A DNA stretch of 64,000 bases from Bugulina stolonifera (taxonomy: Eukaryota; Bryozoa; Gymnolaemata; Cheilostomatida; Bugulidae). A model generated the notes under the pieces. It did not search any database and was not told the origin of the DNA. It saw only the letters and a program-made list of their open reading frames with translations. This document shows, one piece after another, positions 48,269-57,798 of this stretch (positions within the stretch are counted from its first letter, which is position 1; every line of letters begins with the position of its first letter). The stretch covers positions 8,887,072 to 8,951,071 of the forward strand of contig OW285189.1 of the NCBI GenBank assembly GCA_935421135.1, in the 5' to 3' direction. A program made the translations under genes and the position numbers.

Positions 48269-49819
48269 TTAGTAGAGAAGAAAATTAGACAAGTGAGAGG
48301 GCAAGTTACGATTTCTCTTACTGCTGTTGAATTGAGAATCAGGAACATTCTGGATGTGAAGTGTAAGTCTATTATCTTCTTTAGTTGGAGAATTAGGGAG
48401 ATTAGTTTCAGTTAAGCCAGTATTCATAGAATCATTAGATTCAGATTGAATATCTGTATCGACGTTGAGATCAAACCGATATTTTTTCAATCTGACATGA
48501 TGTTCTATTCTGTCTTTAGAACTATCATCGTCTAGATTTTCATTGATAATATATGTATCATAGTCGAGGACTTTCTTGATGCTGTATGGGCCGATGTACC
48601 GTGGCTCTAATTTTCCGGGTTTGTTAGTTTTACTTTTAGCTCTCAATACCCATACTAGATCTCCTTCTCTATAAGGTTTGTGGATTAGAGGATCAAAACT
48701 TGCTGGTTCTCGTTCTATATTAGCTTGATTATATATTGCTTGTAATTTGTTATTGAGATCTTTAATATACTGTTCTACTGGAACAGGATCTGTCTGTGGG
48801 CATATAACGTATGGGAGACGTATATTCCTCCCTAGCATTATTTGATTGGGAGATAGCCGGGTGCTGGTGTGTGGTGTAGCCCTATAGGCCATCATAACTG
48901 TTTCCAGGATCTCATCCCATTCAAAGTTTGTATCATGTACTTTTGTTCTGATCATGTTTACTAGTGTTCCAATGACTCTTTCACATACAGAGTTTCCAGT
49001 GGGATGATATGGTGCAGAAAAGGTCTTCTTAGTGTGGCCTAACTGGCATAATTCTTTGAAGATGTTAGATGTGAAAGCTGTGCCACGATCTGAGTGTAAT
49101 GTAAGTGGAAACCCGAATCTGCTAAAGAAGCCATCATAGAGAGCTTGAGCACAAAGTTCAGCAGTGGCGTGAGGTAAGGCATATGCTTCTGCCCATTTAG
49201 AAAAATGATCTATTGCTACCAATATGATGGTGTTTTCTTTAGTGGTCTGTGGAAATGGTCCTACAAGGTCAATAGATACTTGGTCCATGATGGTACCAAC
49301 CTTCAAGGTTTTCTTGGATGTTTTGCTGACTGATGTTAGTTTATTCTGTTGACAAATTACGCATGTATGTACATATGTGTTTATTTTTGTAGCCATAGCA
49401 TACCATAGATAGTACTGAGATATTTTGGCTAAAGTTCGATCTTTTCCAGCATGGTCATCGTCATGGAAACTTTTGATTATTGTACTTTGAAGTTTGGATG
49501 GTATAATAATTCTGCAGGTGTCATCATTTTTTTCGGTAAGTACTTCATTCTTCAGTATTAAACTGGGTAGTTTTCCGATGTAGAATCTGGTAGCACGTGG
49601 AAATTGTTTGATTTCGTTATGGGTAGGTGTGGAATTTCCTTTTATTATATCTATGATGGGTATAAGTTCGGGATCAGAATGTTGGGCTTGGCTGATATCT
49701 GTAGTTTGAATGCTGATAGATTGTACTTGTAGGCCTCTAATTTTGATACTTTGTTCAATTTGCTTTCTTAATGAATCCTGATATGAGTGTTCATCTTCTA
49801 TAGAAGTGGTAGTATATGG
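48269..49819 (-). pseudogene. pol: Integrase part of pol
   Basis: This is open from just after the TGA at 49820-49822 to the stop at 48269. It shows the HHCC zinc-binding module (H...H in SFHDDDHAGK, then CVIC), a DDE core with D in VSIDLVGPF, D in LHSDRGTAF and E in SVCERVIG, and a GPY/F module (RYIGPYSIKK). It is in the same frame as RNase H and normally part of one polyprotein; here it is cut off by the upstream TGA. The residues needed for strand transfer are present. Confidence 0.93.
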
Positions 49820-50655
49820 TCACCATGATAGTGCATCAGCATTTAGATGTATTTTTCCAGGTCTATGTATTACTTCGAACTGGAACTCAGCCAAAGTTTG
49901 AAGCCATCGAGCGATTATCCCAGTAGGATTCTTCAGATTGGTTAGCCATAACAGAGAGTGGTGGTCTACACGGCATAAAAATTTTGAACCTATGAGGTAA
50001 GGTTTGAAGTGTCGTATGGCTTCTACCATTCCACACATTTCCTGTTTAGTGATGGCATATCTTTGTTGGGCTGGATTAAGGGCTTTACTAAAGTATCCTA
50101 TGGGGCGTTCATATCCTTCGGTATCTTTCTGAGATAAGACTGCCCCCATGGCTATTCCTGAACAATCTGTGTCGAGGATAAATTGTTTCTGAAAATCTGG
50201 GTAGGCCAAGGTTGATGGACTGGTCATAACATTTTTTAACTGATTGAAAGCCAGTTCATGGCCAGAGTTCCATTTGAAATTTGTTTTCTTCTTGGTTAGT
50301 GAGACTAGTGGTCTGGTTATATTTGCATATTCAGGTATAAAACGGCGATAGTATCCTGTTAGTCCCAAAACTGAGCGAAGTTCCTTTTTGTTGGTAGGTG
50401 TTGGGAGATTTTTAACTGCAAGTATTTTATCAGGGTCAGTTTTAATCCCTTGAGGTGAGATTATGTGTCCAAGATATTTTACCTCTTCCTGAAAGATCTT
50501 AGATTTACTAACTTTGATTTTCAGATTTGCTTTTCTCAATCGTTCAAATATGAGTTGTAGTCGTTCTATATGTTCTTGTTCAGTTGTAGAAAAGCATATA
50601 ATATCATCTAGGTATATGAGCATGATTTGCCATTGTAGGCCCTGCATGACTAGTT
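49820..50655 (-). pseudogene. pol: Reverse transcriptase C-terminal part and RNase H of pol
   Basis: Contains the catalytic YLDDI motif, KCEF-region equivalent (VKYLGHIIS), YYRRFI, and a Ty3-type RNase H (FILDTDCSGIAMGAVLSQ, then DHHSLLWL). It ends at TGA (49820-49822) right after DALSW, where relatives continue into integrase. It is displaced by a frameshift from the upstream protease/RT part. Confidence 0.93.
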
Positions 50656-52109
50656 CCATTGGCGGGACTACCGGCCAGTCCCATAGGCATACATTTCCAT
50701 GTATACAATCCAGACCTGGTGCAAAATGCTGCTTTGTCTTTTGCATCCTGTGACAGAGGTACCTGCCAAAATCCACTGAGCAAGTCAAACGTGGAGAAGA
50801 TTCGTGCTCCACCAAGAGCTTCTAAGCTGTCGTCTATTCTTGGGAGAGGGTAAGCATCAATAACCGTATGTTTATTTAGTTGTCGGTAATCTATTACAAA
50901 CCTGGTGGTGCCGTCTTTTTTTGCTACTAAAATCACTGGTGAGCTATATGGGCTGGTGGTTGGTTCGATAAGATCTTTGTCAAGTAGATTTTGGATATGT
51001 TTTTCAATTTCCTGGTTATTGTGAAATCCACTCCGATAGGGAGGAATTTTGATTGGTTTACTTCCTGGTTGTAACTTTATTTCATGTTCCAGTATATTTG
51101 TTCGACCCATATCAGTTGGACCTGTAGAGAATATATCTTGGTAGGAGTGAAGTAACTTCTTTACTTGACTTTGAGTATTCTGTGTTACTGATTTGGGTAT
51201 GCTATCCAGTAAACAGTGTAAGTGTTCTGGCAACGTTTCTTCCGACGTTGTGTGTTGTAAATCTATATTGGTAGGATTTTCTATTTGTAAGACCGAATTT
51301 GATATGAAATTGCAGATAATCTGTTGTTCCTGGAGAGTTATGGGGTGTTTAGAGGTGTTGGCTACTCGTGCTATGAGAGCTTTATTGTTTACCAAACACC
51401 TAGATACTAGTAGTCCTTCTTTATATAACGGATGATCATGGACAGGTTCGATCATGCCTACTGGATCATCCGTATGATGTTGTTTTTCTACTGGAATCAA
51501 AGTCTCTCTCATCGGAGGTATGGTTATTTTCCTGCTAATAACACAGCGGGTTTTTAGTCTGTAACCGGTTTTACTCAACATGGGTAAACTTTTGTCTTGT
51601 ACCTGTAAGATCATCTCTGTGAAATCTATCTTGCAACCAAATTTAGTTATAGAATCCATTTCAAATATTCCGACATCAGTGATGTCAGATATGATGATGT
51701 TGCAAGTTTCCTGTTTATTTCCTAGCTTGATAATGGTTTGAATTGATCCATAGCAGATAATAGGTTCACCGTTTACTGCCTTTCCTTCCCAGATAGTATC
51801 TGGTGTGTATCCTGTAAGATTCAATATACCGATTTGTTCAGCGTATTGACGAGACATGATTGTGTGAGTGGCACCGGTATCTAGGAGGAAGACACACTTG
51901 TGATTATTGATTTCTACTTCTAAGTAGGGGGATTTGTCATCTTTGTATTCAGTATTTTCTTTGGGACTGGTAGGATTCATATATTGTTTTATCTCTTGTA
52001 AAGTTTGTAGCTTTTGTTGTTCGTAAATAGATGTTATGTTGGTGGCCCGAGTATTATTGGTCCCCTTCCAGGTGGGCGGTTTGGTTGGGGTTGCTAGTTT
52101 CCCTGTAAA
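50640..52109 (-). pseudogene. pol: Protease and N-terminal reverse transcriptase part of pol
   Basis: This frame is open from 52109, overlapping the gag end, and the first ATG is at 51980. It shows an aspartic protease site (FLLDTGATHTIMS) and RT motifs (DLIEPTTSPYSSPVILVAKK, FVIDYRQLNKHT, PLPRIDDSLEAL, FSTFDLLSGFWQ, GLAGSPA). Just after GLAGSPA about 13-16 bases seem to be missing compared with relatives, shifting the frame before YLDD; the original frame runs to a stop at 50604. Expression probably uses -1 frameshifting from gag. Confidence 0.93.
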
Positions 52110-53083
52110 CTAGGACATTTGTGGTCATAATGTGCTCCTTTACAATGGCGGCAAGGTTGACAGATGTAGGCCGGATGATTTCCCCCACAATGTTTACAAT
52201 TTCTATAATTTCTGTTTTCTGATCGGTCTGTCATAGTTAGTGGGGGCATTTTCCTCTCAGTTTGAACAGAGCGCTGGGAGGGGTTGTCCCAGGGAGTTTC
52301 TTTTCCGAAATATACTTCTCGGAGCTGGGCAGCGTCTAAAATTCCTTCTAGAGTTAGTTCTGTCCTCAATGATAGTTCGTATTGTGCCATTGGGGATTCC
52401 AGAGCCATTATGAAATGTTTTACTGCCATCTTTTCCCTTGTATCAAAATCTAGCTCTTCATAAACAATGTTTACCATGTTTCTAATGTCACTGGCTAAAT
52501 CTGCCAGTGTCTCAGAAGGTTTTCGTTTCCTTCTGGGTAGAGCAAGTTCATATCGTTTCTTTAATAACTGTTCGCCGAATCGAGCCTGTAGCCTATTGCT
52601 AATAACACCAGGATCGTTGGTATCATCGTATAATACATCCCTTGCTTTACCTTGTAAGCACATTTTCAACCATAGTCCTTGTTCATTTTGTAGATGCCAA
52701 CCATTTAGTCTACATACGTCCCTGAAGTTACTAAGGAACTTCTTCAGACCATCACCGCCATGAAAAGAGGGTAACGGACAGATAGATGCCTTATATTTGT
52801 AAGTTGGAGCTGAAGTGGCGGATGGTTGAAATACCGGATCTACGTATTCTACTTCATGAGCTGGACTTGTAGAACTCACGTTGGCATTCATATTTGTGTT
52901 AAGAGTAGAATTTGGAGTATTATGGTTTTCATTAACTGTGTCATTTACTATTTTCCTGAGATTTTTTTGTTCCAACTGTATCGTGGTCATGTCCTGGCGA
53001 ATTTTTTTCAATTCTTCAAGTAGCAGTGTTGATTCGGTGGTCTCTGTATCCACCATATTCTTGCTTTTCCTAGTCTTTGGCAT
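52094..53083 (-). CDS. gag: Gag polyprotein, 329 residues, open
   Basis: ATG at 53083, stop TAG at 52096-52094. The N-terminal part has a coiled-coil-like Leu/Lys/Glu segment (LLEELKKIRQDMTTIQLEQK). The middle has a retrotransposon Gag fold (DGLKKFLSNFRDVCRLNGW, LWLKMCLQGKARDVL). The C-terminus has two CCHC-like knuckles (CKHCGGNHPAYIC, CRHCKGAHYDHKC). It would form the particle and bind element RNA. It overlaps the pol frame by 16 bases. Confidence 0.93.
   Translation of the reverse strand: MPKTRKSKNMVDTETTESTLLLEELKKIRQDMTTIQLEQKNLRKIVNDTVNENHNTPNSTLNTNMNANVSSTSPAHEVEYVDPVFQPSATSAPTYKYKASICPLPSFHGGDGLKKFLSNFRDVCRLNGWHLQNEQGLWLKMCLQGKARDVLYDDTNDPGVISNRLQARFGEQLLKKRYELALPRRKRKPSETLADLASDIRNMVNIVYEELDFDTREKMAVKHFIMALESPMAQYELSLRTELTLEGILDAAQLREVYFGKETPWDNPSQRSVQTERKMPPLTMTDRSENRNYRNCKHCGGNHPAYICQPCRHCKGAHYDHKCPSLQGN
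52097..52103 (-). promoter_or_regulatory. Canonical -1 ribosomal frameshift heptamer at the gag/pol overlap
   Basis: Minus-strand GGGAAAC sits in the correct phase (CAG GGA AAC) and is followed at once by the gag stop TAG. A -1 slip enters the pol frame, which is open across this point. A CCCC/GGGG pair about 25 bases downstream might help form a structure, but no clear pseudoknot was worked out. Confidence 0.75.
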
Positions 53084-53107
53084 TGTAAGTTGTATTTATC
53101 TGCTCTT

Positions 53108-54439
53108 CTAGCAGTTTTTGCTGATAGGTATGGTGTTCCTTGAACTACCAGCCCCCTCACTCTGAGTGAGTTAATACCAGTAGTTCCAACAGGCAAGTGA
53201 GGGTTGCCAGGGAACACCCAATACGGTTTTCTGAAGCCGATATACAACTCAGGGTCGTACCAAAGCCCAGTGTACCTAGGGATTAAAGGTATTAACCTGT
53301 CCCTACCGCTAAGTATAGCAGGGATAACTTCTGATTCACCGAAGTTGTCTGCTCTTGAAGCAGTCCTACCGCTCAGTATAGTAGGAACTCTGTCCAAGGT
53401 TGTCTGCTCTTGAAGCAGTTTTTGCTGATAGGTATGGTGTTCCTTGAACTACCAACCTCCTCACTCTGAGTGAGTTAATACCAGTAGTTCCAACAGGCAA
53501 GTGAGGGTTGCCAGGGAACACCCAATACGGTTTTCTGTAGCCGATATACAACTCAAGGTTGTACCAAAGCCCAGTGTACCTAGGGATTAAAGGTATTAAC
53601 CTGTCCCTACCGCTAAGTATAGCAGGGATAACTTCTGATTCACCAAAGTTGTCTGCTCTTGAAGCAGTTTTTTTTGATAGGTATGGTGTTCCTTGAACTA
53701 CCAACCCCCTCACTCTGAGTGAGTTAATACCAGTAGTTCCAACAGGCAAGTGAGGGTTGCCAGGGAACACCCAATACGGTTTTCTGAAGCCGATATACAA
53801 CTCAAGGTTGTACCAAAGCCCAGTGTACCTAGGGATTAAAGGTATTAACCTGTCCCTACCGCTAAGTATAGCAGGGATAACTTCTGATTCACCGAAGTTG
53901 TCTGCTCTTGAAGCAGTCCTACCGCTCAGTATAGTAGGAACTCTGTCCAAGGTTGTCTGCTCTTGAAGCAGTTTTTGCTGATAGGTATGGTGTTCCTTGA
54001 ACTACCAACCTCCTCACTCTGAGTGAGTTAATACCAGTAGTTCCAACAGGCAAGTGAGGGTTGCCAGGGAACACCCAATACGGTTTTCTGTAGCCGATAT
54101 ACAACTCAAGGTTGTACCAAAGCCCAGTGTACCTAGGGATTAAAGGTATTAACCTGTCCCTACCGCTAAGTATAGCAGGGATAACTTCTAATTCACCAAA
54201 GTTGTCTGCTCTTGAAGCAGTCCTACCGCTCAGTATAGTAGGAACTCTGTCCAAAGTTGTCTGCTCTTGAAGCAGTCCTACCGCTCAGTATAGTAGGAAC
54301 TCTGTCCAAAGTTGTCTGCTCTTGAAGCAGTCCTACCGCTCAGTATAGTAGGAACTCTGTCCAAAGTTGTCTGCTCTTGAAGCAGTCCTACCGCTCAGTA
54401 TAGTAGGAACTCTGTCCAAAGTTGTCTGCTCTTGAAGCA
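53108..54439 (-). repeat. Leader minisatellites of the retrotransposon
   Basis: Between primer site and gag lie four long units (about 250-307 bp, each with GTTCCTTGAACTACCAACC and CCAGTGTACCTAGGGATTAA) and, nearest the primer site, five short units of about 58 bp (TGCTCTTGAAGCAG hairpin plus CCGCTCAGTATAGTAGGAAC). The short unit is also contained inside the long ones. Minus-strand frames through the repeats are not in the gag frame and are probably untranslated. Confidence 0.95.
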
Positions 54440-54457
54440 GTCCCACCGGAGTCGCCA
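54440..54457 (-). promoter_or_regulatory. Primer-binding site
   Basis: TGGCGACTCCGGTGGGAC on the minus strand starts two bases after the 5' LTR. It is complementary to an 18-nt tRNA 3' end finishing in CCA. I have not assigned the tRNA. Confidence 0.75.
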
Positions 54458-54459
54458 AC

Positions 54460-54788
54460 TGTGATATTCTTGCTCTTGAGGCTCGGCCTAAATATCAGTA
54501 TTGAGTGATTTAGGGCTTTTAATGATATTTTATTTGTAACATGGAAAGAAAAAAATGAGTATGAGCGATAAACTCAAAAACTGATCAACAGAACAAAAAT
54601 CACCTCTTTATATACATGTAGTTATGCAAATTAGGACAATCTTATTGGTCCATGTTATGACCAATAAGAAGATAGAGATATTTATAATCTCGAAGATAAT
54701 AATAATAAAGGGTTATGATATATAAAAAAATAAGGTCTTGTATCTTTGAGATTAAAGGAAAAAAATGGCAGCAATCAAATCTAATACA
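54460..54788 (-). repeat. 5' LTR
   Basis: 329 bp, matching the LTR at 46805-47133 except for five substitutions. It is followed by the second ATTAT target copy at 54789-54793. Confidence 0.95.
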
Positions 54789-57700
54789 ATTATAAATAAT
54801 AATAACTATTTATTTTTATTAATTATTATTATAATTATTAGTTAATTATTTTATATTATTATTATATTATTATTATAATTATTATTCTTTTATAATATTT
54901 ATTTTAGAATTATATTAGTTGGTTTTCAAAATTTAAAACATATTACCTAATTATAATAATATTATTTTAAGAAATATTCACATATCGGATAATATTTATA
55001 CTTTATAGTACAATAAAGCCAAATCGATGGATTCTTCACAGATTTTGAATGGATTGGAAATTAGATTTTCTTGCACATCCGGTTTAACTTTGTAACCTCA
55101 TGCGCTAAAGGTTTCGACAACATTGTCATCGGTTTATTTGGTGAAAGCCTTCATACATTCTACGATGATCTATGGTTGCATGAAACGTCATAAACACCAC
55201 CTTGACCGCTGCAACTAATCTAGTTTTGTGCCAAGGTAATAACGGGTTTGTTTATACAGTTACAATTGGAGTTCAACAGTAGTTCATCACAGAAAATGCA
55301 GAACTGCAGCACAATTGAACCCCACTTCGTGGTTTTTCCCAGATCAAAAGTCAGATAGATCAATTATTTCCATTTAAAGTAGTTTAACATGGAAAACAAA
55401 GTTCTGCTTGACGAGCTGCTGTATAAAATGAATGGACATTTTGGCACAGGAAAAAAGGCAAGACCGACATTATTTTAGTCAGCCCAAACCAAATTTGAAG
55501 CCCACCAAAAATCAATCAACAAAAACTCAATACAATACCGAATGCAATATACATGTAATTATAATAATTTAATAATAATTATAATACTCACTCTGTTGAT
55601 AGAACATTCTATTATATTATCGCAATTTGCGAAAATTGAATTCTTCATGTATTATAACAGTCACAGTGTGCTACAGTGCACAAGCCAGTGATACAGCGTG
55701 TTGCTGGTTCGATTTTATATCGGGTAGTCTGAGGGAGAAAACTGTTGTGGTAAATACTGGTGGTGGCAGATATAGACATCAGTTCAATAATAATATAGTA
55801 TAATTGAGTAATTGATTTGTTATGCTTTGCTATTCTAATGTCACAATCTAATGTGATGTATTTTGATCCAACTTGAATTTTATTGTTTTTAGGCAGTTCA
55901 AACTAAATTTTGCTAAACAGCCAATCTCAAACAGATGTCATATAGGCCTAGTAATGGTTAGATAGAAGCTAAAATCAAATGAGAAGTTCAAATCTGCATT
56001 CATTTTCTCTCTAAGTTCAATAGCATAGTTTAGTAAAAACTGTAAAATTTAACCAAAATCAGCATTGATAATGTTCCCCAATTTTAAATTTAGCAATGTG
56101 AATGTAAGCATAAATTTATGTAGTTACATCAACACTAGAAAGTTATTGTTCGAAACTATATTTAATCTATAGGGCCTATATATTTTCATTTTTGGAATCT
56201 GCACAGCCATCTAAAAATAGCTTCTTAGAATAATGGCAGAGAATATAAAACTTTGAAATTAAAATGGGGATTCTTTAGGGCTTATCACTTTTGCTAAACT
56301 TTACGTCATCCGCCTGCTTACTTTCTAAGTCTCCCAGATTTTGCAGGGTCCTTTTGAAATTTGATTGGAATTTCCTTCCCCCTCATTTTTCTAATCTCCT
56401 GCATTTCTCTCAGGACCAAATGATTGAACAGGCAACAAACAAATCACTGTTTTGCTGTTTAATTCTCATCATTATGCCGCAACCCACCATAGTGCTGTTT
56501 TATATGATCGATTGCAATGGGGAAGATTCTTACAATGTGCAGCTACAGTCAACTATCACACTGTTTGTTAATGTACAACTTTTGATGTTGGTCATCCAAG
56601 TAATGGTACAGCTAATACTTCTCGTTCACAGTTTGAATTCCAACAATGCCGGACCTCTCGTTTTCACCTTTGTTGGCTGATAAAATAGAGTAGAGTGGAT
56701 TTTTTAAATGGAAAAGTGGATTGCATTATGAACTCCCCAAACATACCATTATAAAAATGTATCACATCAAGGTTGATTTAGATGAATGCCCGCCATTCTC
56801 ATTGTGACTGTATGTTTCTTACCACAAGATTAAGCTATCATTCATCACTATCATCATTTTACAATATATCACACAATTATTTACGTTGCCTTAGTTAGAT
56901 TTTTGTGTGTGGTTGGGGTCACACTATACAAAATGGAAATGACAACTTCTTCTTATGGAATTATACTAATAGGCCTACTCATACTCTGAAAAATTCTGAT
57001 TATGCTATGTCAAAATTATGCTAAGTTACACCTACCTCCTTAGGCTTGCCTACTTGATCTAAATTGAACCTATAAATAATAAACAAATGTGTATCTATTA
57101 TAGTATTTAATGGCGAGAGATATAACATTGTTTACATGTGTTAGCGTAAGCCTAAAGGCCATTGCAGGTTCTCTTTCCATATATCAATGATCAAAGATAG
57201 AAGAAGGAAAGTTGGGTTTCTTTGGCCAAAAATTGTCCCTCCCGCCTAAAATGGTGGTCTCAATTAAACAAGGAGTTATGCTACCTTGCACTGTGATGCA
57301 CTATTCTTATTGGAGTACCTCAAATCAATCAGCGATGTGGTTTTACTGTGGGTTCTAAATAGATGATCACCTCCAATATAAGGTTCAAACAATTATGTGC
57401 TGTTGTAAGGGTTATCCGAAACTGAGCAGAAGAGTGGCGGGAAAGCAAATTGCGGAATTTTTGGACCGCCAAACTAGACATATTTGGTGGGACAGGTTTC
57501 TTGTCATTAAGTGATCCATCTTTCCTTCCATTATCTTTGACAATGTTCATCCAACTTGAACGATATATTTCCTTCAAATGATGAGTGAAGTGAAACTAAA
57601 ATATTGGTAGTTAGTGGAGAACTGTAGATCATGTGTAGAAGATGTATTTGTCTAATAATACAAGGTAAAGTTCTACATTACAGGATGACTTGTGCAAACT

Positions 57701-57798
57701 CAAACTGGGTTTATGGTTGGAAAGGGGAGTACAGTAGTTATCAACCCATGCGGATATGTATTTAATAATTTTATGAAAGTATCCTGGTGTTATTTTAG
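54789..57798. other. AT-rich spacer between retrotransposon and EEF1E1 exon 2
   Basis: The first 250 bases are nearly pure A/T and continue the sequence seen left of the element. A candidate EEF1E1 first exon lies at 55389-55457. A 129-residue + frame at 56291-56680 and a minus frame at 57329-57577 have no supporting splice context or recognised motifs. Otherwise I see nothing supported. Confidence 0.5.
55389..55457 (+). CDS. EEF1E1: Candidate first exon of EEF1E1
   Basis: ATG at 55389 opens MENKVLLDELLYKMNGHFG, which resembles the start of EEF1E1 (short helix with LLE-type leucines, then Lys/Gly stretch). The only phase-0 exit is AAG/GCAAGA at 55457/55458, a GC-AG donor. The frame continues for six more codons (ARPTLF) to TAG, and those also resemble the family, so the true boundary or an additional exon is unresolved. 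Confidence 0.4.

Larger units (their letters stand above)
46805..54788 (-). mobile_element. Ty3/gypsy LTR retrotransposon, about 8.0 kb, complete structure
   Basis: It is read on the minus strand: 5' LTR 54788-54460, primer-binding site, repeat-rich leader, gag, pol with protease, reverse transcriptase, RNase H and integrase in gypsy order, a second minisatellite, polypurine tract, 3' LTR 47133-46805. A 5-bp target duplication ATTAT flanks it (46800-46804 and 54789-54793). The 329-bp LTRs differ at only five positions by eye, so insertion is recent. Gag is open, but pol has a short deletion with frameshift upstream of the YLDD motif and a TGA near the end of RNase H, so this copy cannot make full pol by itself. 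No envelope-like frame is evident. Confidence 0.97.

Noticed and set aside
47436..48348. Possible envelope gene after integrase
   Set aside because: The frames are repeat units with no signal peptide, fusion motif or long continuous frame.
53008..54254. Minus-strand frames of 111-194 residues in the retrotransposon leader
   Set aside because: They follow the tandem repeat units, are in frames different from gag and lie between primer site and gag.
53108..54439. CRISPR-like array
   Set aside because: Units are contiguous without unique spacers and lie in a eukaryotic retrotransposon leader.
56291..56680. 129-residue + frame
   Set aside because: No recognised motif and no convincing splice or promoter context; AT-rich hydrophobic text is common by chance.
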